DNA of 64,000 nucleotides from Begonia masoniana (taxonomy: Eukaryota; Streptophyta; Magnoliopsida; Cucurbitales; Begoniaceae), in contig CM039514.1 in assembly GCA_022432975.1 (NCBI GenBank), positions 5,811,519 through 5,875,518 on the forward strand, read 5' to 3'. Every line of letters begins with the position of its first letter. Positions within the stretch are counted from its first letter, which is position 1. The notes under the pieces are model-generated. The model worked only from the letters and a program-made list of their open reading frames with translations, had not been told where the DNA came from and searched no databases. A program made the position numbers and the translations under genes. This document shows, in pieces, positions 10,401 to 25,400 of the stretch.

Positions 10401-13112
10401 TTCTTCTTGAAATTTAAAGTCGTATCAAATTTGAGCTTATGTAATATATAGTAGTCTGTGACTCTTAGATATAATGTCTAGCTGTTTACACAAAATTTAT
10501 TCATTACTATGAAATAACTATATGTTAATTTTGGCAGTCATTTATCTTAACATTTCTGGCCGAGTGGGGGGATCGGAGCCAAATAGCTACAATTGCAGTA
10601 AGTGAACTCTTTTCAATATTGAATTTCTTGCCATTGGTGACTCTTTGGGCCGATGGAAGTTTACATGATCAATAACTTAAGATTCCACACAGTTGTTAAA
10701 ATAAAAACGATAATTATTGTTTTGGTGTCAAGTGTTATTTTACCGAGTTTGATAAACTACTCTACAGCTCGCTACGAACAAAAGCCCCCGCACGGAGTGG
10801 CGATGGGTGCGACAGTGGTACAATACAATTTGCACATCATTGGCTGTGTGGGTGGAAGCAATGTTGGCTTCAAGGCTCCCAAGGCACCGGGCACCATTGG
10901 AGGACTGCTCTTCCTTGGCTTCTCCTTGCTTCCTAACTCTAACCCTCCTCTGTAAGCTCTCCAATTTACAGGCCAGTTCAATTCTTTTTACTTTTAACAT
11001 TGGAAATTGTAGTCTCTCTCCTCTCCATATAATTATTTGCAAGATTTTAGCATACATACTACAACTCTAATTGAATCCCACTCCATTCAGCTGTAGATAT
11101 CAGGTCCCGCTGATGATTTAAGTTTGAGTGGCTAGATATTTATGCCACTTGATTTATTTATTGCGTTTGAGTACCGGTCAGTTATTTATGCGTGTAAAGG
11201 TATTTCAGTGTAAACACTATCTACTTTGTTTTCTTTTATATCAACGTGAGATAATAGATAGGTTTATGATTGTGTTGCAAACTTGATATGTCACTTTCAT
11301 TAAGCACTTATCAATCCTTTGTAATTTTTGCTATCATGATCATAAATAAATACTTAAGCAGTGACATGCTCTTAAATTTGTTCCCTTTATTTTTTTTAAG
11401 AAGAACATTGATTTGTTAAAAATTTACTTGTCAATGCATTCTATGCAACTTCATTTTGGTTCAACCTTTAGTGCAATTGCATATTTGGTAGCTAATTTTA
11501 AATAACTATTTTGGTGTCCATGATTCAAGAATAATTATTTTCATTTTCTTGATATGCAGTTCTTTACGCATTTTTTGGGGTTCGGCTACTGTATATTGCT
11601 TGGAGATCAAGATTAGATTCAAAAGCTTCACAGAAGAAAGAAATGGAAGAAGTACGGCTACATTATCCTAGTAAAATCATGATTTATTGGGAGAGTTTAG
11701 AATTTTTTTCAATTCATCATGTTGAAAAATGGGCATAAAATATAAGATTTTCAACTACTAGGATTATTTGTATGATAATTAACAAAAGTAAGATTTTGGT
11801 GATCATTTCCTTGCATTCTTAGAATGAAGAACTGTTTAGAAAATGAAAGTCTGAAGGCCGTCCAACTTAATTTTTTAATAAATTACGATAAAAGGTGCCC
11901 TTGCTTGTGCTTTTTCTGTCTATTATACAGTTTTTTTAGAAAATGGAAGTATGAAGGCCGTCCAACTTAATTTTTTAATAAATTATGATAAAAGATGCCA
12001 TTGCTTGTGCTTTTTCTGTCTTTCTTTCGTATATTTATTTATGGTAATATACTATTCCCATGCATCAACCCCTTTATCATTTTCATTCATAACTATAAAA
12101 TCTCATAGAGGTTCCTACAAGTGTAATGCATGATGATTTTCTTTTCAGTAGTTTTTTTTATATGTTTTCGATTTCTGATTTCATTCTATTTCTGACTTTT
12201 GAATTGCATTTTTTGGTAACACAATGAATATACTGTAGTTTTTCTTGGCTTTAGAATGTGGTTGTAAAGTGTCTTATTACCATTTATCCAGGTCGAAGAG
12301 AAACTTGAAGTCGGACAAGGAAAGACATCCTTCCGCAGATTTTTCTCAAGGTTTTGTACACCTATATTTTTGGAGGTAATCCTCTGTTTGATGGGCGTAT
12401 CTCTGTAGTATCTGTTTGTGTTTCTTTTGAAAAACATTAATTCTGAAATTCATTTCAAAACTACTAGCACAAGACTCTTTACTTGTGTCTGGTATAGAAA
12501 CATCGATGTTCGAATTTACTTTCGAAACTAATCGCACGAGACTCTTACCTTTTGTTTTCTTCTTGAAATTTAAAGTCGTATCAAATTTGAGCTTATGTAA
12601 TATATAGTAGTCTGTGACTCTTAGATATAATGTCTAGCTGTTTACACAAAATTTATTCATTACTATGAAATAACTATATGTTAATTTTGGCAGTCATTTA
12701 TCTTAACATTTCTGGCCGAGTGGGGGGATCGGAGCCAAATAGCTACAATTGCAGTAAGTGAACTCTTTTCAATATTGAATTTCTTGCCATTGGTGACTCT
12801 TTGGGCCGATGGAAGTTTACATGATCAATAACTTAAGATTCCACACAGTTGTTAAAATAAAAACGATAATTATTGTTTTGGTGTCAAGTGTTATTTTACC
12901 GAGTTTGATAAACTACTCTACAGCTCGCTACGCACAAAAATGCGCTCGGAGTGGCGATGGGTGCGACAGTGGGACATACAATTTGCACATCATTGGCTGT
13001 GGTGGGTGGAAGCATGTTGGCTTCAAGGATCTCCCAAGGCACAGTGGCCACCATTGGAGGACTGCTCTTCCTTGGCTTCTCCTTGTCTTCCTACTTCTAC
13101 CCTCCTCTGTAA
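7478..13112 (+). CDS. GDT1-like protein (UPF0016 cation transporter), PML3/BICAT3-like
   Basis: GDT1/TMEM165 proteins move Mn2+ and Ca2+ into Golgi or other compartments. Exons: 7478-7579 (signal peptide, residues 1-34, ending VSAE), 7667-7732, 8076-8218, 8508-8606, 8756-8828, then duplicated terminal exons. The first set is 9408-9499, 10137-10220, 10538-10597 and 10768-10955; the second set is 11560-11651, 12292-12375, 12694-12753 and 12924-13112. Both family signatures are present: E-IGDET across exons 3/4, and EWGDRS in exon 8. Using the second set gives about 302 residues ending YFYPPL, the normal family end. The last exon of the first set is full of small indels and cannot encode that end. 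Exon 3 lacks one T in the run at 8173-8176 (GTTTTGATG instead of the family's G-V-F-D-A), which shifts frame. Sequencing error or a damaged allele are both possible. Confidence 0.82.
8949..11100 (+). repeat. Tandem duplication unit 1 within the GDT1-like gene
   Basis: A 2152-bp unit covering exons 6-9, repeated immediately at 11101-13260 (exon 6 starts at 9408 and 11560). Introns agree closely, with mostly homopolymer-length differences. From about 10768 to the junction this copy is far more disrupted, including its terminal exon. Confidence 0.92.
9685..9884 (+). repeat. 100-bp tandem duplication inside intron 6
   Basis: Two adjacent 100-bp copies, each containing GAAGGCCGTCCAACTTAA, at 9701 and 9801. 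The same pair recurs at 11853 and 11953 in the second unit, so this local duplication came before the 2.15-kb one. Confidence 0.85.
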
Positions 13113-13260
13113 GCTCTCCAATTTACAGGCCAGTTCAATTCTTTTTTACTTTTTAACATTGGAAATTGTAGTCTCTCTCCTCTCCATATAATTATTTGCA
13201 AGATTTTAGCATACAATGACTACAACTCTTAATTGAATCCCACTCCATTCAGCTGTAGAT
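11101..13260 (+). repeat. Tandem duplication unit 2 within the GDT1-like gene
   Basis: Second copy of the 2152-bp unit, with all four exons intact and a complete stop at 13110-13112. Homology to unit 1 ends at CTGTAGAT near 13260, matching 11098. Confidence 0.92.
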
Positions 13261-13261
13261 T

Positions 13262-14540
13262 AATCATGTCCAGCTTTTAGAAGTAGTTTCCTCTTTATGT
13301 TTTCTTTTAGAAACAGCTTTTAAAAACTATTATTAAACTATTATTAGTTAATTTTTGAAGAGTAATATTTCATTTACTCTCTTATTTTCTCTTAAAATAC
13401 TTGTTATATTAATTGTATCAATCATTGTTTGACACGTAACAAGTATTTTAAAAAAGTAGAATAAAAAAATAAACGTAATATTATTTATTTTTTAACTATG
13501 AAAACTATGTTCTTAGAAAGAAAAGTTACTTCAAAGTAACAAAGAATGTAGTTATAAATTATGACCAATCTAAAAGGATTACTAGAAAATATATTTCTTA
13601 TAGAAAATAATTTAAAAGTTCGAAACATTTTAAGGAAATTTTAGAATTGTAACGACTCAATATCTACCAAACAATACATCATCGTCCTAGCTATCTTTGC
13701 TCGAGTTTGACATTAAATATGACTTTAACCCATTTTGTATTAGTTTAAGATTAAACTATTACTTGTGAATTTTATTTTTTATTTTTACATTTTTCAATCA
13801 ATACAAGATGACACTGTCTTGTTCTTCGTCTTGTTTTCTCACATGATTGGTTGTAAAAATATATTATTTTCTAAAACTTACTTACTACAAAACTAAATTA
13901 TTTTTAAATTATATAAACAAAATTAAATTATTAAATAAATAAATAAATGAGTAAAAATAAAACATTGAACAAATCAAATTTAAAAAGCCATGGAAATCAA
14001 ACTATGCAAATCGATATTTTTTAAACTCAAATCAATTTAAAAAAGAGAAGATTTGTAGCCAATTTCAAGAGGAATAACTCTGGTCAAAGAATTAATGCTG
14101 AGGAAGAGGCTGGTTGGCAGCAGGAAGCGGTAGAGAAAGGAGATTAATGGATGGGTGATCAGCGCTTGTGCGGTGCACGTGGCCATTTCTTAACGGAATT
14201 CTAACGGCAGGGTGAGGAGTTAATAACGAGATAAAATACAAGGTGTTGATTGATGCAATTTAAAGTTTGGGGTCTCATTTGCAAATATGTCATAGTTTAG
14301 GGGGCAATTTGATATTTACCCTAACACTAAATCGATGTAATTGACCAAACATTTACGGTTCGATTTGGTTCGACCGGAGTCTTTGGTTTTGTTGACTTTT
14401 TTAAACGCTCATCATATCTTCGCATGTTTTCTTCGCACGCTTCATTCTTTCCTTCCGCCGGACAACCATTTCTCAGCTGCCCAAAAAAAAAAAAAAAAAA
14501 ACTGGAAGAAATCATGTAGAAGTTGGAAATTTCTTGTAAT
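13262..14540. other. Intergenic, AT-rich
   Basis: About 1.3 kb with no gene recognised. It is dominated by A/T runs, with a short poly(A) run at about 14485-14502 just upstream of the PPR start. Confidence 0.6.
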
Positions 14541-14544
14541 AAAG

Positions 14545-16807
14545 ATGAGATGGATCGGTCTGAGCAGTCAATGGCGGCGTTCCTCTGCGTCTGTGAAAGT
14601 TTCCATTTTTGCTGCTCCACTGGTTTTCATCATCAAGTTTCTTCCACTCCAATGCTGTTCTTACCACTCTTCAAAACACTATTTGCCTCGTTCTTTTCAT
14701 GCCAAGATGATGAAAGATGGATCTGCGTTAAATTTGAATGTGGTGAATTACATATTGAGTTTATATGTGAAATCTGAAGATTTGAATTGTGTAGTGAAGA
14801 TGTTTGATGAAATGCTTGAGAGAGACGTCCGCAGCTGGACGATTCTTATTTCGGGTTTTGCTCGAGTAGGATCTTCAACAATGGCGGTCAGGCTTTTCAG
14901 AGAGATGCAAACTGAAGGTGTTTTTCCAAATTGTTTTGCTTTATCTTCTGTTCTTAAATCTTGCATTGGCTGTGGCGATATTCTATTGGGTAAAGTAATT
15001 CACGGTTGGATATTGAGAAACAGTGTCGATGTAGACGATGTGTTGGATAATTCCTTACTTGATTTTTACGTGAAGCACGAGGAGTTTGATTACGCAAGAA
15101 AGATTTTTCGAGAGGACAAGAGAAGAAAACATTGTTTCATGCAATATAATGCTTGGTTTCTATATAAATACTGGAGATATTGAGAAGGCCCTTGAAATGT
15201 TCAATAGCTTGCGTTATAGAGACACTGCAAGTTGGAATACGATGATAGAAGGATTAATGCGAAGTGGGCGTGAAAGAACTGCATTGGAATTGCTTTATCA
15301 GATGGCGGAAAGTGGACCCGAATTCCGTACAGTTACTTTCTCTATCGCTTTAAGTTTGGTCTCTTGTTTATCAATTTTAGAGCTCGGAAGACAAATTCAT
15401 TGTCGTGTTGTGAGGTTTGGTATTCATAATGACGGATTTGTGACTACTTCGCTCATAAATATGTATAGCCGCTGTGGGGATTTGAAAAGGGCGTCGACGT
15501 TATTTAGAAAAATGCCTTCGGATTTGGATTTTTCGAAAACAAGAAGTTCTGAGTTGACTAGCGAAGAAAAGATGACGGAAATCATTTCGTTGAGTTCAAT
15601 TATTACTGGGCATAACCGGAATGGAAATTATCAAGAGGCCTTTCAAATGTTTCTGTCGATGATTCGTAAGCAATGTGTGGTTGACAAATTTACCGTTACA
15701 AGCATTATATCGGCTTGTTCCAATGTTGAAAATTTAGAACTAGCCAGAGGGATACAAGCATACATTCTAAAAATTGGTTCAAAAGCTGATGCCTACTTGG
15801 ATTCATCACTGATCGACATGTATGCCAAATGTGGACTCTTAATTGAAGCTTGGAAAATCTTTGACCAAAATGTTTATCCAAATGTGGTCGTGTGGACATC
15901 GATGATTTCTGGGTGTGCTGTCCATGGCCAAGGACGGGAAGCTATCAAGCTTTTCGAAAACATGACAAAAGCGGGAATCAAACCAAACGAGATTACTTTT
16001 GTAGGGCTTTTAACTGCCTGCAGCCATGCAGGGATGCTTGAAGAAGGCTGCAAATATTTCAATATGATGAAGGAAGTTTATGATATCAGACCCGGAGTTG
16101 AGCATTTCACTTGTATGGTCGATCTTTACGGACGAGCAGGTCAACTGAGTAAAATTAAGGATTTTATCCACGAAAATGGTATATTTGATGTGGTCGAGGT
16201 ATGGAAGGCATTTCTATCTTCTTGTTTGATTCATAAAGATATCGAATTAGGGAAGTGGGTCTGTGAAAGATTGTTTCAACTTGATCCACAAGATCCGGGG
16301 CCGTATATCGTTCTATCGAACATGTGTTCTACCAATCACAGATGGGAAGAAGCTGCTCAAACGAGGAGTTTAATGCAGACGAGACGAGTTAAAAAACCTC
16401 CTGGTCAATCGTGGGTTCGCCTGAAAAATCATGTCCACTCGTTCGTTGTAGGAGATCGATCACATCCGCAATATATCGAAATATATACTTATCTAAACAG
16501 ATTGATAGGAAGATTGAAAGAAATTGGATACTCCTCGATGGGGAAGTCAGTTTTGCAGGATGTAGAAGAAGAACAGGGAGAAGCTTTTCTTGGTCATCAC
16601 AGTGAGAAGGTGGCTGCCGCTTTTGCCATTATCAGTTCGTCTTCCGGGCTACCGATTCAGATCATGAAGAATCTTCGGATTTGTATAGACTGTCATAACT
16701 TCATGAAATTTACTTCTCAGCTTTTGAGTAGGGAGATAATCGTCAGAGATATACATCGATTCCATCATTTTAAATCCGGCCACTGCTCCTGTGGAGATTA
16801 CTGGTGA
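14545..16807 (+). CDS. PLS-type pentatricopeptide repeat protein with DYW domain (one frameshift)
   Basis: DYW-class PPR proteins bind organelle RNA and usually direct C-to-U editing. The intronless frame starts MRWIGLSSQWRR at 14545, and the first 40 or so residues are basic and could target mitochondria or plastid. It has a run of PPR motifs (for example DVRSWTILISGFARVG, VVVWTSMISGCAVHG), then E/E+ motifs, then a C-terminal DYW domain with HSEKVAAAF, the zinc-binding CIDCH and the terminal GHCSCGDYW. Length after correction is about 753 residues, normal for the class. The frame breaks in the T run at about 15107-15112: five T where four give the continuous product (YARKIF then ERTREENIV). 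The downstream frame then runs open from 15112 to the stop at 16805. Homopolymer error or a true null allele cannot be told apart here. An upstream in-frame extension to 14341 exists but lacks support. Confidence 0.88.
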
Positions 16808-19054
16808 TCGGAGCTGGAAGATCTGGTGAACTTTGAATTCGCATTTCACTGATCATCCAATATCTCTCCACTGGCATCTTATGAAGAATTCTTCGGCGGT
16901 AGAATCGGATTCGGCCTTTGTTCGACCCTCATAGGTAAGCACTGCAACAAATCTCACAAATTTTCGTATGAGAAACAATGTAAATTGATAAAATGATAAT
17001 ACAAAGAAAAGAAAAGAAGATCGATAGTTGATTCTTTAACCAAAAAATACTTAATCTCAAGATTAACTCTCACTTATTAGACCTTTCTTCCTTATTGAAA
17101 CCTGAGCTATTGATAGAGGCAAGCAAACTTCCCGGCCAAGTTCCATTAATTGATCATAACTATATCATGAAAATGCTTCACGGACTCATATATATATAGA
17201 AACCGAAAGAAATCTCATATATCGAAACTTGTAGTTATGAACCCGAATCTGTTAGTACTAAACATTTTTCTTTTCCAAGTGAAATCTCTTCTAACATGAA
17301 ATAGTGAAAAAATACTTACATTGTTGTTGCAAGTTGAAGCTCAAAGACGAATGAGTTCTTGGGTCCGCCTTTTCCTCTCCGGCCCCCGTTGTCTCGGAGT
17401 TGGACAAGAAGAAGAGGTAGAGACGCATAAAAGTTGAATTTTCAGATGAGAATTCTTTGCAGGTATTATTTGTTTCAGTGCATTCTTAGATCAGTTCCCA
17501 CTGTCATTAACAATTCTCTTCTGCTTATTTACTAGAAAAATGGAGAGGACAATGATGCCTGCTTGGGTTGAAGTTGAAGAAATGCACTTCTCCTTGCAAG
17601 CTAAGAAGGTGGAAAGGTCATATTTTTAATCTTCCATTGATTTTCTTAATTTAGAAAACATTAAGTTAGCAAATATTAAGAAAACATTACTTCTGGTATT
17701 TCATTTCCCAACCCAAAAGAGATATTAGCGTCTGTTTCTGACGTTGGACAGACTCGTTTCTGACAATCTAGCACGTCTATAAACATGGCATCTTTGATAT
17801 TTTATTTTACCTGTTATTTTAGTATGATTTTATTAGCTTCAACATTAGATAAAATTTAGAATAATTATCGATTTTAATCTTATATTATGCACTTTATTTC
17901 AGTTAGCTCATTGTACTAAAAAAAAACCAACAAACCAAACCCTATTTTTTTATTCTGTTATTAGTTTTGACCTTCCATCAACAATATCATTAAACCCTCA
18001 TTTAAAAAATTATCAAACGATATTGGATTCACTTGAAATTTTTACCACATGTTCACTACTTAATAAGAAGATAATCTGAAAATATTTGTGATTTTTTAAC
18101 ACATGTATGATTTATTGTAATTTTATTTTAGTAATTTATAAAAAATTATAATAAATCATACAAATTTTATAAAATCGCGAAAATTTTTCTATTATCTACC
18201 TATGATATGGTGAACATGTTAAATTTTTTTCAAATAAATCTAATATTGCTTGATATTTTTTAAAAATTTAATTTATAAAATAAAGAAGAAATTGAGATTA
18301 ATTTTAATTTTTTTGATAATAAATCTTAATTTTTATAATCTATAAATTGTTCATGCTTAACCCGATATCTTATTTCGTGTCAAAATTATCAATAATTAAA
18401 TTGAGGAGATATGAGTCTTGTTCTCTATTTGGATGATCAAAGTTAGAAGTAGAAGTCGAGAATGAAGTTAATTAGAGATAATAATGACCTTTTTATGAAT
18501 AATTTGTAATATCTATTTTGTTAGTCACTAAAAATAGTATGTACATAATTGCCGATACACATTTATGCGCGTTAATTACAAATTATATTTTGTCGAGTCG
18601 CATTGTACGAGTCTTTTTATCTTCCCTCCAAAAACTAGCTTTCCTTTCTTCCTCGAGTTGGATCACAAAGACGCTAGTGCTACCGTGACATTTCTCTCGT
18701 TGTGGAAGGACTAAAACCTATGGTGGGGGTCCAACACATGTAGTTGGTTGAGTCGTCCTCGTCGTCTCTCCATTTGCTCAACGCTCCATGTAGATTTTAC
18801 CCATCTTTAAAAGAATGAGAAATTACTAGCGATACGAGAAGATGTAGACCGACCAGAATTCACCCGACTTCGTTTTATGCCTTGAAATATCGGAGACCTG
18901 TATGCAAGTCGACTCCTTCTCGAGAAAAAAATGATTTTTTTTTCAATGCTTCATCATTTCAATGAAAATTCAATGGCAATTTACGTGAAAAAAAAGAAAC
19001 TCAAATCAACTCTTGTTCTTCTATGCAATTAATTACAAGTAACAATTTTTTTTA
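16808..19054. other. Intergenic, no gene recognised
   Basis: About 2.2 kb between the PPR gene and the MULE-like element. The PPR 3' UTR is presumably at its left end. A short coding-like stretch near 17545-17620 (MERTMMPAWVEVEEMHF) has no recognisable family. The rest is AT-rich. Confidence 0.5.
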
Positions 19055-20349
<1,295 letters not shown>

Positions 20350-20476
20350 TCGCACTCCTCTCTGCCCATGTTGACTCTCTCCTCCACCACTTCCTCTCCT
20401 ACTACCGTGTCTTGGTGGAGGAATGCTTGTCACCTACTCTCCTTTCTAGTTTACACTCTTTCTCTAGCAGAGCTTT

Positions 20477-21849
<1,373 letters not shown>

Positions 21850-21875
21850 AGCGAGAAACAAGAATTTGCAGAGCG

Positions 21876-22118
21876 AGAGAGAGAATCAGAGTCAGAGTGG
21901 GCGGCAGGGAGGGAGGAGGGAGAGAAAGAAGGAGGGAGGGGTAGTTAAGGTATTTTAGAGGCCACATGCGAATCACATGTTAAATTTAACGGTCAGATTA
22001 ACGGGAGGGTTTAAATGGTAAATGTTTTATATGATAGGGTCTGATTGGGTACAAAATAAATGTTAGGTACCAAATGGTCACGGACCCCATACGTTGGGGT
22101 CTAAATGGTACTTTTTCC
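21876..22118 (-). repeat. Right terminal inverted repeat
   Basis: Reverse complement matches 19055-19290 with scattered substitutions, so the two ends are no longer identical. Confidence 0.85.
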
Positions 22119-22346
22119 TTTTTTTTTTAAAAAAAAAGTCAACTAAAGTCAATATTCACACCAACCTAAAAAAGATTGAAGTGGAGCCCACTTGGTATAG
22201 TCCCACAATCAACTTGTGAACTTTTAGAACATAAAATTTGCAGAAATGGGTCTTTAATTGTAGTTATTTAGAAATAAAAAGGTAACAAACAATATTAAAC
22301 TAAATTTTCTTCGGTCTAAATTGCAATTCTCTCTCTCTTCTCATTG

Positions 22347-22378
<32 letters not shown>

Positions 22379-22457
22379 GTCCTTTGTAATCCCCAAGCTT
22401 CGATCGCGGAGAGTCTCACAGACTCAAAGCCCATCCGATCCCACCTCGTCTTGGTTT

Positions 22458-25400
22458 ATGAGGTTAAGAAATTTGTTTCTTTCTCGCGTTATCTTTCTGT
22501 TTTCAGCTACGGATTTTGTTTGCAGATCCATACTTTCCCAGCTTGTAACGTAGAATTTTAATATTTTGGATCCGAGTTATCTTGTGGATTGTATCGCCTT
22601 TGCATCTGTCGTTAAAAATAGTTTTTATCGACGGGAAATTAAATTTTTTTCTGTGAATCTTTCTGGATATTCTTGAAAAGAAACTCAATTCTGTTACTTT
22701 TTTTTTTAGGTTTTGCTGGTTCTTTGTTGCGTAGTTGATAGTTTCTCAGAGAATCGAAGTTACCCTTTTTGTTTCTTTTACTACAGGGAAAAAATAGATC
22801 TTTCTCGATTTTTATGATATTGCTTCTCATAGATTGTTTATTAGGGTCTTGAAGTTTGTTTTTATGGTGGGAATCGTTTCTTTCTTTTGTAGACAGGTTA
22901 TTGTGAACTGGGTGACATGATTTTTTTTTTCTTTGCTGTATTTCTTATTATCATTTTTTTCCTTCCTGAACTTGTAACTTTTGTTACTGCAGCTCGAAGG
23001 AGAAACCCACTCTCGGGTGAGTCTTGCTCCTGATCTTCTTGCTGGTTTTCTTATTATTATTTTCCCATCATTACTACAAAGGGATCACTTTCTGTTTTCC
23101 TGTATACATTTTAGAATACTTTTTTTTTTTTGTGATTGGAAAAAATTAAAGAAAGTTGCTATTTTATTATTGAAACAGATTCAAAAAATTATTCAAATAT
23201 TCTGAATGTGTGCTAGTTTCTGCCTGGATCATCACTTCTATTATTTATGCTTCCTTACATCCCTACGAATCAGAAAGGGAAATTATTCTTTGTCTTTGTT
23301 ACTGAAATGAATGATGTCTCATAGATAAATTTATAGTGAGTGTAGGCATTGAAAAAATTGTGAATAAAACTAGCAAAGGTCAGTTCACGATTGGGAGGAG
23401 TGAACGTGGCATGTTTAAGATATCCTTATTTCTTGGTGTCTTTTCTTTTAGTTTTTTTTTTTTTATTTTTTATTTTATTTTATTTTATTTTTTTATTTTT
23501 ATCTATCAATAAAGCAATAAATTATTATAATAGCTCTTTTGGGACTTTGGAACTGTACAATAGTTCTCAAGTAAATAACTTTTCCCAAAGCAAATTATTA
23601 CGACTGTTACTCAATTGCTTGCCTTTATAAATTGATTATGAAGCTGTTGCTGCTTATAATGGCCTGTTACTTTGATTCAGCATGCAGGAATACTACTGTT
23701 ATATTGTGTACAAGTCATTTTTTTGTCTGTTAAGCAACGTTTTCTTGTCTTTGAGTTTCTTTTTCTGTTAAGCAACGGGTTTCTTGCTTATAATGGTCTG
23801 TTTCATTTGACTCTTGCTTGTTCTAAATGGGAAAAAAAAAAGAAAGTTCATTTTGTCATCACTTGCACTTAAGTTGTTTAGACAGCTATATAATCATATT
23901 TATTTTCCCTCATGTACAGTGGTGCGCGGATTAAGACCCGCAAACGGAATATTGCAGCTCCTCTGGACCCTGCAGCGTTTTCGGATGCAGTGGTCCAGAT
24001 TTATCTGGATAATGCTGGTGATCTGGTAATTGATCTTTTTTTGACACTTGAGATGTAAAACTATTACCAGAGACGCATTGATACAAATGTCAGTGCATCA
24101 ACCTTCTTATGATGCTCATTCAATTTCTCTATACTTCAGGAACTCATCGCTAAGAGCATTGAATCTTCAGAGCTGAATTTTTCAAGATACGGGGATACTT
24201 TCTTTGAGGTAAGTTTATCAAATAGCTGAATCTTGAAATTTGACCTTGTTGGAGATTAATAAATTTAGAATGTTGATTTTGGTTATGCACACTTAGACTA
24301 GTAATAGTTCTGTGTTTTTTCCTAGAAAAATTAATAAAGAGCAGATATCTATGTTAACCTTTCTATAGCGTCTGATCACGTCCATCGTGATAATTACTGT
24401 TTGGCCCTATTTTCTTTAATTACTGTCTGATTGTGGGGGACATGCGTTTGAAAAGTGCTTTTTATAAATGAAACTGGGATCTGACTCCACTTGTACTTTT
24501 AATCAAAATATGTAATAAATATAGATACTTCAACGCTTTCGGGTCATTGTTTTTCTTTTGGCTTTTTTTATAGTACTTATTTTTATTGATCTAAGAGAAT
24601 TTTTTTTGGGTAGTTGTGCAACGAGAAAGAAACTAAACGTGTGTCTTAATTCAGGTTGTTTTCACTGGCGGACGTACTCAGCCTGGAACAACAAAACCTG
24701 ATGAAGGGGAGCGTCACCCTTACTCTATAATTGACTCTGAAGCCAAACGTGAAGCCATTTTACATACAGTAATTTACGTACAGAAAATTCTGCGGCGGAG
24801 GCCGTTTCTCATAAAGAATCTTGAAAATGTCATGCGAAAGTTCCTTCAGTCATTGGAGCTTTTTGAAGATAATGAGAGGAAAAAACTTGCAATTTTCACT
24901 GCCCTGGCATTTTCACAAAAGCTATCCGGTCTTCCACCGGAGACTGTGTTCCAGCCACTTCTCAAGGATAATCTTGTGGCCAAAGGGCTAGTTTTATCTT
25001 TTATTACAGACTTTTTCAAAGAGTATCTGATTGATAATACCCTTGATGATTTAATCTCAATTCTGAAGAGGGGCAAAGTCGAGGATAATCTTTTGGACTT
25101 TTTGCCTTCTGCTAAGCGCTCTGCCGAAGGATTCTCTGAGCATTTCACGTAAGAAATTCTTGCTTAGAAAATGTAAATTTTTTAATTTTCCTTTTTGTCT
25201 TATGTTGTAGGAGTGTAGATTTCAATTGATTGTTTTCTTTTATAAATATTTGCATGATAAATGGTGGATATTTTCAATTGCATCATAATGTTTTGCCCAA
25301 GTGTGATGGTTTTGGAGTGTGGAATAAGAACAAAATAATCTTCGATACTCAGTTGAGAACTTTTTTGATTTTTAAACTTCATTTTTGTAGTACACTTAGA

